DNA of 64,000 bases from Datisca glomerata (GCA_003255025.1 QANY01011973.1:871756-935755); one strand, 5' to 3'. Shown: positions 35,600-48,557, counted from the stretch's first letter. Notes: generated from the sequence alone by a model not told the origin. A program made the numbers and translations.

Positions 35600-36090
35600 A
35601 GATAAAAATGACTACCTGAAGGGTTTAAATAGTCATAAAATACTACATGAACCCTTCAAGTAGTTACATGCTCTCTGTATAAACTGGCGGCAACAAACAA
35701 TTTGACTATTTGAGGAGTTCAAATAATATTTTTTGACTACTTGAACCTTTCAAGTAGTCAAACGCTCTTTTTATAAATAACTGCATGAAATAAAATGACT
35801 ACCTGAATCCTTTAAGTAGTCATATTTGTCTCCTGAAACACATGCTCTCTGTAAAAACTGGCGGCAACAAACAATTTGACTATTTGAAGGGTTCAAATAA
35901 TATTTTTTGATTACTTGAACCTTTCAATTAGTCAAACACTCTTTTTATAAATAACTGCATGAAATAAAATGACTACCTGAATTCTTCAAGTAGTCATTTT
36001 TATCTCCTGCGATGATTTATCTAGAGAGCGTGTGACTACTGGACTGGTTTAAGTAGTAAAAAACTATTACTTGAACTCTTCAAGTAGTCA
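35600..36090. repeat. hairpin repeats with a 174-bp tandem duplication (element A)
   Basis: Palindromes of the form CTACTTGAA-CCC-TTCAAGTAG and variants recur. A 174-bp segment starting CATGCTCTCTGTATAAACTG at 35667 is repeated at 35841. The motif is the same as in the array at 55.36-58.40 kb. A second cluster lies at 36700-36950. Confidence 0.75.
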
Positions 36091-36294
36091 TCGAATATAT
36101 GCAATTTGCATTGGTCTGCTTACTAACCAAAACAAATAACTACTTAGGGGGATACAAATATATACAATATATATATACAAATTGCATACAATATACATAC
36201 AAGATAGATGGATAAAATACATATAATGTACATACAAGACTCATGTGTCATCCCTACTAAGCTAAACTACAAACGATTACTTAAATTATAAATG

Positions 36295-36615
36295 CTAAAC
36301 ATATAATGTAAACATGAAATTTTTTTTCAAAGTGTCTAATATACTCTCCAATGCTTGTATCATAATATCCATGTGGTTGGGCTCATCCTTGAGTTCTAGT
36401 AAATCATTATCCTCGCTACTAACTTTCTTTGTTTCATCAAAAGAGTTGCACCAACTAAAATATCCACACTTGTTCTGCTTGTAAGAATAATATAATCTAT
36501 TTTTGTTTCGATCTGACTCAGATATCTTCACAACAACCCTTCTCCAGTAAATACATATTCTATTAACAAATCTCAAACCTACTTCTGCAAAATCATTGGC
36601 ACTAGAACTTGACAT
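36295..36615 (-). pseudogene. zf-GRF (GRF-type zinc finger) protein remnant
   Basis: A 106-codon minus-strand frame reads MSSSSANDFAEVGLRFVNRI, then RVVVKISESDRNKNRLYYSY and KQNKCGYFSWCNSFDE, with an acidic C-terminal part. Plant zf-GRF proteins (At4g04775-like) have the order CxCG..R..RF..C....CGYFxW. Here the CGYFSW end is kept, but the first two cysteine positions read as Asn/Tyr. It is probably an element-encoded or captured protein that has lost zinc binding. This family is unrelated to the growth-regulating-factor fragment in the same element, despite the shared abbreviation. Confidence 0.55.
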
Positions 36616-37505
36616 TCTGTAGAAACAAGTATATGAATATATTATGTCCTTCTAGGCAAATAAGAAACCTATTTAATCAGAAATTCATATGAAATTTCAC
36701 ATTACTTGAAGAGTTCAAGTAGTCAGATACAATTACTTGAACCCTTCAAGTAGTTATTTGTTTAAAGTATTACTTAGTGCTGCAATAAGGGTTACTTGAG
36801 GGTTCAAGTAGTTATAAAAACTACTTGAACCCTTCAAAAACTTACTTCTATAATAAAAATGACTATTTGAAGTATTCAAGTAGTTCTTAACAACTACTTG
36901 AAGTATTCAAGTAGTTCTTAACAACTACTTGAACCCTTCAAATAACCAATAGATTCATATGATTATTACAAGCATTTATCACAAACATCAAACAATCCAG
37001 ACATGCAGAAGGTTATGATCATCAAGAGGGACAATCTAATCGTAGAAGATTTTCTACTAACCCTTGAAAAAAAAGTCCTGATTTTTAAACCTAGATAATA
37101 TTTCCCCAACTTCTAGTAAGAAGAACAAAAGAAAGAGTAACAACACTTTAAATCCTTTGTGTGTCCAAAAAAATGAAAGAATGTATAACTGAGTTTCTTG
37201 GTCGGGTCTCACTGAAAAATAATGGATCACATGGTCTAGAAGAAGAAGAAGTAGTAGTAGTATTAGGTTGAAGAAAATAAAAGAAATGACATTTTTGTTG
37301 AAGAAAACAAAAGAAATGGGTATTAGGTTGATTTGAAATTTGCATGGAGAATGGAAACAAATGATGAGAAAAGAGAGGGTGAACGATGCTTGACGTTAAT
37401 TATAGTGGGTCAGAGGTATAAAATTCTTTATTTTCAAAAAATTGTATAAAATTTCTTAGACAAGTTGAAAAGAGTATATTAATCCAAATAACTCTTTGAT
37501 ATTTG

Positions 37506-40500
37506 ATTATAAAATTTGATGAATTTATAATTAATTGACATTTATAACATTTGCGATTCATGATAATTAAAATAAATCCATGATAATTATTTTCATATTC
37601 TATATGTTTCTCATTAGTTCTATGAAACTAAATATTCAATGAAAGCTTCTTGACAAAAAAATATTTAATGAAATTAATATATAGATTGAAAAACCAAGAG
37701 TGAAAGAATTTTAGCAGAGAGAGATTGGATCACAGTTGATTGAGGACTAAACTTTCACGATTGCAAATAAATAAAATAAGATTTGATGCTAAAGAAAGTA
37801 GACTTTGTGCCACTTCATTATCATACTAAAAAATTAAAAAATTTATGTACATATTTCTACATGTATGCACATTTAGACCGTTAAACTAGGTACTCCTAAA
37901 AAAAATGTTCAAGTTTCACCCCGATAATAAATATGTCTCCATGATATATAGATTCAAATCTTCTGATGTTTGAATAAACATGAAAGGATCCTGTCAAACT
38001 TACGCTGTCATTTGATTTTGAACGGTAAAAACAAAGAACAATCTAAATCAAGTTATAACCGAGGGATCTGGTTTCATGATACATGAAGCTCAAAACTTGT
38101 TACCAGCTGTGACAGTGCAAATATTATGCTCTTTAATTAATAATTACTAATAACAATATATAAAGTAGTAAAGCAAAAAAAATAACTATACAAAAGCATC
38201 GGCATAACTTTTTTTAGTAATCTAATCAGAAAGTGGGTGCTAGCAAAGTAACTCTAAACAGTAAAAAAAGATTAGAAAATTAAAACCAAATAAAATAAAG
38301 TGTTATTTACTATAAACTATGATTAATGCTTATGGCTGTGGATTAATCTTTTTTGCCACTAACCTATTGTCTATATATTAAAAAAAATTCTCATTGCTTG
38401 AAACTGTTCTATTCCTCTCTAGGATAATATCTATCAATCTGATTTGGATTCTGTATTGTTGATAATCTAATGATCGAGAGACAATTCAATATATTTGAGT
38501 TGTTTAATCTAACTTGATCAGTTTATTGAACAACCTATGTTAGACTTTTTATCTGTCATTGCTATCTGAATCCCCATCAATCATATGCTATAAAGTATTC
38601 TAAATCATTTCTTTTATATGGGCGTTAAAAGAAGAGTCTATACCATTGTTAGTAATGACTTTGCCAAGACATCAAATCTTGCAATCACTTTCATGTAAGG
38701 TGTAGCAAAACACAAATGTATGAGAATTTTCAAAACTCTTAACTATTTAAATGGCTCTCCAACAAAAAAATTTATGTACCAAATGATGTTTAGATATGTC
38801 CATTTTAATTTAGGACATCAATGGACCTTCGTTAGGATTATGATCTTCCGACATATTTATTTACTTCTCTATCTCCTTATTATTTCTCTTTTTTCAACAA
38901 AGTTGGTGATAAGATCAATAAATGTACCAGGACATACTAGTTATGTTGGTACCTTCGTAGCATCATTGTCATCTAACATAACTTAATATGTTACACAAGT
39001 TTATGGGATCAAAGTAAAAGAAGGGTTAAATACGTGTTTTACCCTCTAAATATCATCAAATTACACTTCAAAAGTCCTGCACTCTTAAATTTACAATTGG
39101 GTCCCTAGACTGTGTCCCAGTTTTATGGTAGACTTTTTTTTAAATTACTTTTTTGCTAGAAGGCCCAAAACGTTTAATATCTTTAAAAACATGTCCTTAA
39201 CACATCTTACTTTATGCACACTATGTTCTAGCACCAAAACTTCTAATATATATAATATCTAAATTATATATTCTATCATTTCTAATGAATCACTAGATTA
39301 CTCATTTTGTATATAATATGCAAGGCATGTTGTATTGGAGAGGGTCTCATGTTATTTAATCAGAAAGTTTGATTGATACTTTATTTAATTCAATGTACAA
39401 TATAAATTTAATTTAATACATATTAAAATTAATACATTTTCTCTTACTTTATAAAAAAATAAAGAAAATGAGTATACTTATTTTTTCTATGTTGTTTGTG
39501 AATTTAACAAAAGAAATTAGATCTATTAGGTGCAACCCGGGTAGTTTTTAGTAGTATATAAAAAAATCCAATAATAACACTTAAATTAAGAAAAATTATA
39601 CAAGTGATATTTTTACACGTGAGATTAAGAGAAAGGTTAGTGAATATAAATGAAAATTTTCCACGGGACCCACAAACATGACTACGTGGCTCTGTAAGAT
39701 GCTTTCGTGATAAAAGCAAGAGTAGGGGGGAGTAAACGTGATTTGTCAGATGAGCTCCAGCTGTCACGGGGCCCACCAAAATTCTTTACGAGCTTCGAAT
39801 ATCTCAAGATGGAGAAAGCTTGGGGCCCCCAAGATTTGGATTTTGGAGTCTACCCTGCTGTGTCCGTTAGTTTGGTTGCCTAGAAAATGAAAGAAAAATA
39901 AAATAACAAAAAGAAAACTTCAAAGTGTTGGCTTAATTTTTTTATGTAATTAATTTCTCAAATCATTCTCCTAGTGTTACAATTATCGACTTACTTTAAC
40001 TCGTACTAGGATCAAAATTATCGGCAATTGACAAACCCAGCAGTTAGACGTCTGGTCATTTAGAGTCATCGACGCATCTGCACGGTCGAGATTGATCGTC
40101 CATTCACCCGTAAAAAATTTTAAACTGAAAAAAAACTTTTATCTTCTTTAATTTTTCCTATTGTGGGCCGATCCATATTAGATCAGATGAACAAAAACAG
40201 ACATACTGCCCTTGGCAGTTAGATTAGCACGTGTCGAGAAACACATATTTACCCGGACATCTTATACGAACAAAGGAGCGTTAAAAACCTACAAAGGAAG
40301 ATCCCTATTAAGCTTCTATGAATAACACTTTAGTTTCTCTCTCTAAGCTTGAAGAGAGAGAATCAATAAGGTCACCACTCACCAATGCAACAATACAGAT
40401 GATCCAAGTGGGTATTGCAAAGGCAGCAGCATGGCCCTACAACTTGAAACCATCAATGGCATTGGAATTTCTCAACCCAGTCACATCCTGTGGCCCCATG

Positions 40501-40833
40501 AATGATATGAATGAAACGTTCAAGAAAAAAAGAGGATCTTTGTAGGCCAACCAATCGCAAACGATAGTGCTCCATTTTGGTGGGTAAAATTGAGTCTATC
40601 TACCATGTTGCTCACTTTCAATTTTTTAGTGTTCATAAATAGGATGTCAAAAAATACTCGTGGGTTTAAAGACCGGCAAGTATTAACTTAATCAAGTAAT
40701 TTTAAATATTATATATGAGTGTCAATTTTAATTAGATAAGTAATTTTTTACCTATTACATGAGTAAGGTATGCAAAATACTCAATATCTATTGGGTACTC
40801 ACAAAATTCATCAGTTTTTTTTCTAAAGACAAC
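37506..40833. other. AT-rich intergenic with faint retroelement traces
   Basis: Mostly featureless AT-rich DNA. 38715-38960 reads ILNYLNGSPTKKFMYQ-like text that vaguely resembles Copia RNase H (YLKGSPGKGLLY). 39020-39140 has a GGGTTAAATA..TTTACAATTGGGTCCCT motif typical of plant fold-back repeats. 39650-39850 is locally GC-richer (GGGGCCCACC, GGGGCCCCCAAG). A 75-codon frame at 40318-40545 has no recognised family. No gene is called. Confidence 0.3.
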
Positions 40834-41620
40834 TGTAAATGATTTTTTCGCTAATCAGGTATCAAAGCGAAAAATATTGATAATGGTCAATTTATATAAG
40901 TATTAATTAGAGAGAGAGAGTAGGGAGTAAATGCTCTAAGTTGTATTAAATACTCTCGTTTTACTTAATACACTGGTCTTATATATATGCTTCCTAATTT
41001 ACATAAATTGATTAGAATAATAATAAAAGGGAGGGGATGTTTCTGCCAGGTATGGCATTCTTTCCCTTCCTTACTTATCATTTTCATTTATCTCATTCAG
41101 CCGTCAATCAATCACAGTCACTTGTTGATTTCTTGTAGTTCAAGCTTGTCAGTCATTATCACTTCGTGGTATGCCATCATGTCTCGTCTGAGTCATTCAA
41201 CTGCCTAATCAATCACGCCACTTGACTGTCATTATGGATCCCTTTCGTCTATTCCCGTTCTTCTTCTAATCATTCTCTTCCCGTTATTGCACAGTTCAGC
41301 GAGTGTCTTGCCCATTCAGGGTAGTTCTTCCAAATCTCAGGTTCATTTTCTCATTCCAGAGGCATAGCTCCCCTTAGTCTTTTCACGTTCTTGAAGGCGT
41401 TGGTCCCTCATCAGTCAGTTTCCGTTAACTAGTCACCTCTTCCTATTTTGATGCTCATTCTCGTTCTTGAAGGCGTTGGTCCCTCATCAGTCAGTTTTCA
41501 TTTATTTACGGGTGTCTCGCGACTTCAGTCTTCTTTCTTGTTTCCACTTTTCTGCCACTTCTGTGAGCCCTTTAGTTGGTCCTCCTTATCCACGTGGCAG
41601 TGGATATTTTTACATGTTCA
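40834..41620 (-). repeat. 3' LTR of the gypsy element
   Basis: Starts TGTAAATGATTTTTTCGC and ends TACATGTTCA on the plus strand, giving TG..CA ends. It contains an exact 36-bp direct repeat (41386-41421 and 41462-41497, starting CGTTCTTGAAGGCGTTGGTC) that is single in the other LTR, which explains part of the length difference. Confidence 0.9.
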
Positions 41621-41640
41621 TTTGCTCCTCATTTCTCTTC
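41621..41640 (-). other. candidate polypurine tract
   Basis: Read on the minus strand, GAAGAGAAATGAGGAGCAAA lies directly against the 3' LTR start, where plus-strand DNA synthesis is primed. It is purine-rich with a few interruptions. Confidence 0.5.
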
Positions 41641-42276
41641 GGTGATGCTCGCCGAAGCGCAATGAATGTTCTCAGCATGTGTCCAGCTTTGGGGGTGTGG
41701 TTCTCTTTGGTTCGTTTCCATATGTTCATTACTTCTTTTATTCTGCAAAACATTAATTGTTGTGCAGAAAAGGATAAAAAAATTAATAATAAAAGGTCAT
41801 ACCATCAGTGCCTCGTTTATGCAGCTGTCTGTACACTCCTCGAAAATTTCATTATGTCTTTGCTTTGTGTTACCTTATCTTCCTATGGTAAGACCTTGTA
41901 GTGACACACGCGCGTACATGAATCTTCTTCCATTCTTTATGCTCATAGTTTCATATACCATATTTTCAGGCCATTATTTTCTTTTCCTCCAGTTGTTGCG
42001 TTGTCATTGTTTTGCCCTTTATGTAGACGGGATGTTACATTTCTTCCCATGCGCCCGTCGTTTTCCCTTCCCTTTTTAGAACTACTGTCTTTTCCCTTTC
42101 AAATTGGTTAAATGTTTTGAATTCAATTTTGGCATCCATAGCCTATATCTCGCAGTAGTCTTCTTCATTTTTTCACGCATATTCCTACCTTCTATAAATC
42201 TTCATTCTTCCCTTATTCGTCTTCGTTGTTTCTCTTCTTCTTTCTTTTTTGCTCCATTTTTCTATCCCTGGTAGTA

Positions 42277-44334
42277 ATGGAGGAGCTTTCATTTAAGGTT
42301 ACTGTTCCCCTAGTTAGAAATAGGGACGAATTCAACCGCTTCCTAGCCCTTCATCAGGACGTTTTCCTACCAGGTGTAGTATGTGGTTTCGAGGAAAGAA
42401 TCCCTAAATATTTCCTGTGTAATCCCCTTACCACATCTCTCTAGCCTCGATGTACATAGTCTTAGGGTTAAAACTTTATTTCTCTCCTCATTTTCAAGAA
42501 TTTTTTATCACTTTCAATTTTGCTCCTTCCCAATACACCCCTAGCACTTACAATGTCCTTTTAGGGATTGAGGCCCTCAATAGGTGGCGCAACTTGAATA
42601 TAGGTGTAGATGAGATCCGCGCTGGGTATATAGTGAAAAGGTACGGACTGTCCCATTATTTAGCTCATTGCGCGAGTGAGAAACGGGGAGGGCTAGTTAC
42701 TGACCTCCCTAGCGGGGATGAATGCTAGTAGGAGGGTACTCTCCTTATAGATGGGAGCTGGGGCGGCGACGTCCGTTGGGTCATTCCCTGGATATGGGGA
42801 GAGTTTAGTGAGTGGTTGAAGCTCCCCTTCTAACTTTTGCTTCACTTTGTTGTTTTATTGTTGCTTTCATTTTTAAATACTGACAACATGTTTGTTCTTT
42901 TTGTTTTGTGCAGACAAAAATCTGAACAAGAGGCCTTTTATTCTGAAAGATGTAACTGCGTAACTCTGTGCCGCCCACGATTGCCCAGAACTGGACTAGA
43001 AAATTTTCTTGACCCAATGAGAGAGATTGAAGTCGTGGTCGCACCTGTTCCAGTTGCTGAATTTGTTGCTCTCTCATCCTTTACAATAAAGGTTCCTTGG
43101 GCCATCCCTATCGTGATCCCTACTCCCACTTTTCATCGAGTAGTCTTGACGAGCTCTTATGAATCTTCAGAATCAGAGCGGGAAGGGGATGAGTTTAATC
43201 AAGAATAAAGATAATGTGAGGATCAACAGGAAGTTACACAGAAGGAGGCAGAAGAACAGGACATGGTCTTCTAATTTGCGTATAACAAGTTCAAAATGTT
43301 GAAGCGCTTTAGAATCATCTTGTGGGGGACACCTTGCGAGAGCAAGCGCGAGAAAATAGGGAACGTCAGTTTGTCAGACGCCGTCTCAGGAGATGTTATT
43401 CTTCTCGTTCCTGCTTCCAATGTTATTCTCCCCTCTGTCGCGATCGATCTCCCTGCCCTCGTTACTAAGGCTTCTCCTGTTCGGGGAGGGGGGGGGGTTG
43501 TCATACCCCTCCCCCGCCTGCCAGGATGTCAACTCATCCTTCCTATGGTTCCCTGCGTCTATCTGAGGAGACGAGCGTCCGGAGGTGGCGGTGATACCCG
43601 CTGCTCTATCGGTTCTCGCCAATGACAGCTTCCTAAAGGATCCCCATTCTTCACACATGGTCGCGAAGGGGATCATGTCTGACGTGGATGCTCTTACACT
43701 CTGCCAGATAGTCATTTACGATAAGGTCATCAGCCTGAGTCATACTCTGATGCAGGTATTTCTGTTTCCTTTTGTCTTTTTACTACCTTAGTTTTTATAC
43801 GTAACATCCTTGCCAATTTGTTCACTAACATTTTTGGAACAGACCGTGACCTACCACAACGGGCTTTAGGAGGATATTCGCTTCGTTGATGAAGAGATGG
43901 CTGGTTGGAAGCGGAAGGTGATGGAGACCACCAAGGCTTACGACGTTGTTGTCTCAGAATGGGACGACCTTAAGAAGGTGGAAGTTGATCTTCAACGGCT
44001 TGTTGCTCGTTTGACTTCTGAGCTTGATGCAACCATGGCTAAACAAACAAAGCTTGAGGAGTCTTTGTGGGAGGTAGAGAAGATTATTGAGGTAAGCGGG
44101 GAGAACCTGACCGTTGTTAAGGCACATTTGGCTAAGGCCGATGAAGCTTTGGCTAAGTCACATCAACGGGAGGCTGGATTCGAGGCTGAGTACCAGGCCA
44201 TGGTTGATGAGTGTGAGCAGATGGCTTCTACGACGGGTTACCGCAATGCCAAGGTTGATAAACCTCACTGTATGTCGCTTGTCTCACTTCTTGACAAGCC
44301 CGCTCGAGCTTCCCAATTCAAAATCATTTTGTAA
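42277..44334 (+). pseudogene. antisense extra ORF of the gypsy element (Transposase_28-like)
   Basis: It starts MEELSFKVTVPLVRNRDEFN at 42277, on the strand opposite to gag-pol. A frameshift near 42441 interrupts it, and the frame resumes at 42450 with YIVLGLKLYFSPHFQEFF and then PSQYTPSTYNVLLGIEALNR, the conserved block of the 'putative gypsy type transposon' domain. After a likely intron, 42915-43208 encodes an acidic segment (SSYESSESEREGDEFNQE). 43897-44334 encodes a coiled coil (VDLQRLVARLTSELDATMAK, then LAKADEALAKSHQREAGFEA). The same order occurs in extra ORFs of other Tat elements. Its role is unknown. Confidence 0.7.
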
Positions 44335-45349
44335 TTCTCACTTTTTAATGAAATGATTTCTTTCTTTAACATGCTTTGTCATTTCCCTTCATCTTAACAC
44401 TTAACACAAATCGATCAATTAACTTTTCTCTAGCCTTCTTGAATGCTTAGTAAAATTCTATAAGCAATTTAGGACTTACAAAAACTTTTTTCCTTTTTAA
44501 CAGTTTCCATGGTTAACTTTACAGACAGTTAAGGAAAGAAAATTATCAACTAGTTTGATACTTTGTTTTTAAATACTTGGAAATTTTTTCAAGGAATGCT
44601 TAGGCAAGATTATGTTTAACCATTTTGGCCGTTTCTACTTTCATCCTTTAAGACTAGAATTCTCATTTTTTGAAATGTAATGGGTCTATTCTCCCTTCCG
44701 TTTGTTGCAATTTATTTATTCCTATTTTGATGAAGTGGGCTTGTTAGATTTGCCACAATAAATACTTTTTCTTTTGAGAGTATGGCTTATGGGATGTCTA
44801 TCTCAGGTACTTTTTCAAGTCCCTAGTTTCTTATAGGAGTAAAACTTATGAGCTGCATCTCCCAAGGATTTTTTATGCCCTTAGTTTCTTCTGGGAGTAG
44901 GACTTATGAATTGCCCCTCCCTAGAACTTTTTATGCCCTTAGTTCCTGCTAGGAATATGATTTATGAACTGCCACTCCCAAAGACTTTTTATGCCCTTAA
45001 TTTCGTTTAGTAATGATTCAGCTAAGGAGAGAAGATTGGCGTCAATGTTTTTACGTGAAAACCCTTGCGAGAAAAACCACAGGAAATATGTCTCATTATA
45101 ATGGATTTTTTACACAATTTTTTTTAGATGAATTGCGTTCCATGGTTTCTGCAATTTCGTGCCATCTTTCATTTTAAAGTGGTAATAGAACGCTTCCTCC
45201 TATTTTGCTGATGATGTATCATCCCTCCCACGTTGGCATGAGCTTCCCTTCTGTTTGGAAGATTTTTCTAAGGATCAGATCTCTTGTATGGAATTCTCGC
45301 TTCCTTACTTTCTTATGGAAATAAGATCCTTTTTTTCTTATTGTAATGG

Positions 45350-46110
45350 GTATTCTGATGAGAGTCTCTTCCCTTCTTTCCTCTAGTTCATTAATACTAT
45401 TTCTTAGGAGTTCTCCATATTGTTGTTCATTTATCTTAGATCTGATGGTGAGGCTTCCAATTTCTACGATAACGACTGCCTCTGCTCTGTATGCTGGTTT
45501 CTCCCGTTCTCACACTCTCTCGGGGTTGTTCTGTATACCCAAAAGACTTTGGGTAGCTCTTCCACCCATTTTTCTTTGAAGGATTCTAGCTGTTTCTTCA
45601 GGTTATCAAGCATGATCCGATTTGATCTTTCCGCTTATCCGCTCCCCGGTGGGTAGTAAGGCATGGAGAACTAAAGTTTGTTGTCCGATACCAAGATTTG
45701 GGGGATCCGTACCTGCACAACAAGTTTTTCCATAGGAACCCCCTTACTTCTCCTTCACAATTTTTGCAAAGACTTGAGGCTTGATCCATTTAGTAAAATA
45801 ATTCGTTGCTACTAATAAAAAATTTGGGCAGGTGACATGGGGAGTGGCCCAATAATGTCCAGGAGCCACTACATGAACGGCCAAGGACTAGCCACGATTT
45901 TGAGTTCTCTGGGGGCCATTTTTGCTATGGGCGCGAACGCTTACACTTGTCGCACCTTTTCGCATACTATTGACATCCTGATGCATTCAGGATTTTATGG
46001 GCTAGTAGTATCATTCATGATTTTATGGGCTAGTGAACTAACCCAATGTGGTTTCTGCACGTCCCTCATGAATTTCCACTCACACATATTGGGTCTCTTT
46101 TTCTCGTAGA
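45350..46110 (-). pseudogene. integrase of the gypsy element
   Basis: Minus-strand fragments in order: a zinc-finger tail resembling CEKVRQVxAFAPIAKMAP, the core entry SPWPFMxWLLDIIGPLP, YFTKWIKPQVFAKI, FLWKNLLCRYGSPKSW, and the distal KEKWVEELPKVFWVYRTTPR. These match the HHCC finger, the catalytic core start (Asp of LDIIGPLP kept) and the RTTPR motif of plant gypsy integrases. The second catalytic motif DNG is corrupted and several stops intervene, so it is inactive. Confidence 0.8.
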
Positions 46111-46861
46111 CACTTCAGTTACGGTCCTGTAAACATTTTTTTTATATAACACCCTATTAATCATCATGTACCTGGCACTCCTTTGTTTCACTTTCTTGGC
46201 AAGTAGTCTGTCTTTAGGAATTGTTCCTTCTTCAAGGAAGTAGATTATGTCATCTCGCCAACTAGGTTCATGTTCAACTTCTACATCAACCGTATTATTC
46301 CACGGGAGCGAGATGCTCAACTCATTCAGAATTTTCACGGGCACATTCCCTTTGTAAGGGAAGCGTAATGAAGATCCTAGATTTACTAGGGCATATGATT
46401 GTCCGTTCTCAGTTCTATGAGTTTGCTGGATCTTAAAAATTTTTAGCATGCTGAGGAGATCCTTTACCCGTTGTAAATAATTCATCATCCGTTCATCTTT
46501 TGCTACGTATTCCCCCGTGACCTGCTTCACAATCAACATGGAATCACAAAACATTCTTACATCAATTATCACATATTCCCGTAGTAGGGATATTCCCATG
46601 ATTAGTGCTTCATACTCTACTTCATTATTTGATGCATTGAATTCGAAGAAGATGGAGTGTTCCAACCCCTCTATTATTTAAAGCATCGTCAACAAAGAGT
46701 TTCCAAGCTCTATCTTCTCCCATTTGGCGGGTTTCCCATTCAACTTCCCCGTCTATGAAGTCTGCTAACGCCTGCTTTTTTATTGAAATTCGAGGTTCGT
46801 AACTGATGTCGTACTGGCTCAGCTCAATTGACAATTTTACTATTCTCCCGCTTGCCTTCAT
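46066..46861 (-). pseudogene. RNase H of the gypsy element
   Basis: Two overlapping minus-strand frames read LSQYDISYEPRISIKKQALA (the end of the RT-RNase H connection) and FEFNASNNEVEYEALIMGIS with FCDSMLIVKQVTGEYVAKDE. The acidic positions of the RNase H fold (E of VEYEAL, D of FCDS) are present. A frameshift near 46650 separates the parts. Confidence 0.8.
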
Positions 46862-47063
46862 CGAGTGTAGAAGGCTTTAATGGAGAATTGGTTAACACCA
46901 TCATGTTGTGGGCCTGGAAATAAGGCTTTAGCTTCCGTGCTGCAGTTACAATGGCCAGTACTAGTTTCTCCATCCGTTTATATCTCATTTCTGTCGCTAT
47001 AAAAATTTTCCTGATGAAGTATACAGGTTTCGTTTCGTTTCCTCTTCTTTTATGAGTATTGTA

Positions 47064-47915
47064 CTAACTGCCCTCGTGGAGACGACTACATACAATAGAA
47101 GTTTCTCGTCGGGAGTAGGTTTGGAGAGTAAGGGGAGTTTTTAGGTACTCCTTAATCTTGGCAAAGGCTTTTTCATAATCTTCATTCCAGCCGCTCATGG
47201 AATTTTTTCGCAACCTCTCAAATAAGGGCTTGCATCTGTCCGTTGACCTAGTGATGAACCTGTTTAGAGTAGTTAATCTTCTCGTTAACCTTTGAATTTC
47301 TTTGAGGTTCAGCGAGCACTTCATTTCTGTAACTGCTTTACCTGGTCCAGTTTTACTTCGATTCCCCGTTATGTAACTACATGCCCAAGAAACTTTCCCA
47401 CCACTACTCCAAAAGTGCATTTCTCTATGTTCAACTTCATGAAATTTCTCCTTAGAACAGAAAAAGCTTCTTCAAGGTTCTGAATATGGTCATTCTGCTT
47501 CTTACTTTTGACCAACATGTCATCAACATAGACTTTCATATTCTTCCCGATCTTCTCAATGAAGACTTTGTTCACCAGCCTTTGATAAGTTGCAACTGCA
47601 TTCTTTAGACCAAAGAGCATGACTTTATAATAATAGACACCGTGCTCAGTAATGAAAGAAGTTTTTTTTATCAGGTTGGAACATTTTCACCTGATTGTAG
47701 CCTGAGTAAGAAACCATGAAATTGAGCAGTTCATGCCCTGAAGTGGCGTCTACCATTTGATCTATAATTGGTAGCGGGTATTCATATATGAGGCATGCTT
47801 TGTTTAGGTCAGTGAAGTCTACACGGATCCTCCAGTTCTTGTTCTTCTTCCGTACCATTAGCACATGAGCTAGCCATTCGAGGTAGTTTAAATCTCTGAT
47901 AAAATTCGTTGCCAA
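47064..47915 (-). pseudogene. reverse transcriptase of the gypsy element
   Basis: 47915-47646 reads WRIRVDFTDLNKACLIYEYP and PLPIIDQMVDATSGHELLNF. 47620-47369 reads MLFGLKNAVATYQRLVNKVF and then MKVYVDDMLVKSK with the catalytic YVDD. 47420-47064 continues into the thumb and connection (KCSLNLKEIQRLTRRLTTLN, RSTDRCKPLFERLR). The motif order is standard, but the three parts lie in different frames. It is dead as it stands. Confidence 0.9.
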
Positions 47916-48164
47916 GAACTTATCGACCTCCTCTTTGACCGCTTGATTTTGTTCAGGGGTGAAGCTTCTTTACTTTTATTTTACAGGTTTTACTACGGGA
48001 TCCGTGTTTAACTTGTCGTAGATGATCTCTTCTGGAATGTCGGGCATCTCCTGTGCCGTTGCTGTAAATACATCTCTGTTTTCCTTCAGAAATTTCACCA
48101 ACTTCCTCTTCTCATTTTTCTCGAGACAGACGCCAATGTTGGTCATCTTCTGGGTCCCTTCTTC

Positions 48165-48557
48165 CTAACATATGAGCTTTGTTTCCTCTCCTGATTTGTA
48201 CCTCAGACCATCATGCCCCATTTTCCTATGATTGCTATAAATCCATGGGTTTTTTCCTCCAGCCTTCTCCGTAGCCTTTTTCTTAGCAGATTCTAAAGCG
48301 GTCACTGAACAGATGTGAGCCAAGGCCTGGTCGTCTCTTATTGTTTTCACTCCCTCTAATGATGGGTACTTCAACACTTGGTACAATGTTGAGGATACAA
48401 CCTTCATCCTATAGAGCCAGGTCCTTCCCAGGATTGCGTTGTACGAGGAGGTCATTCCCAGCACCATGAACTCGATCATATAGTTAAAAGGATTTGTGTT
48501 CACCGGGAGAGTTAGAATTCCTCCTGAGTAACTGATGGCTCTGTTGAAACCAATCAA
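48165..48557 (-). pseudogene. aspartic protease region of the gypsy element
   Basis: A 130-codon frame with EFMVLGMTSSYNAILGRTWL, the conserved C-terminal part of plant gypsy proteases (YNAILGRP/TWL), then the connection KYPSLEGVKTIRDDQALAH. The active-site DTG portion lies upstream in another frame (near 48620) in degraded form. Confidence 0.75.

Larger units (their letters stand above)
34080..37505. mobile_element. long-TIR transposon carrying gene fragments (element A)
   Basis: The left terminal region (34080-34330: TATTGGATTATTTGTAAATA, ACCTCTCTCTCAAAATCTAG, CACTCATGACCCATCACAAT) matches the reverse complement of the right terminal region (37340-37505: TTATTTGGATTAATATACTC, TTTTATACCTCTGACCCACT). 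The terminal repeats are diverged and about 150 bp or longer. The same ends border the element at 55.02-58.56 kb. Inside are a growth-regulating-factor WRC fragment (34430-34612), an unrecognised open frame (34633-34923), hairpin repeats of TACTTGAA..TTCAAGTA type (35600-36090, 36700-36950) and a decayed zf-GRF ORF (36295-36615). Long TIRs plus host exons suggest a Pack-MULE-like element. Target duplications were not found by eye. Confidence 0.55.

Noticed and set aside
34430..36615. Treating the WRC fragment and the zf-GRF frame as parts of one GRF gene
   Set aside because: They share only the abbreviation: one is a growth-regulating-factor domain on the plus strand, the other a GRF-type zinc finger on the minus strand.
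38715..38960. Copia RNase H remnant
   Set aside because: Only a short YLNGSP-type match is visible and the catalytic residues are not; too weak to annotate as such.
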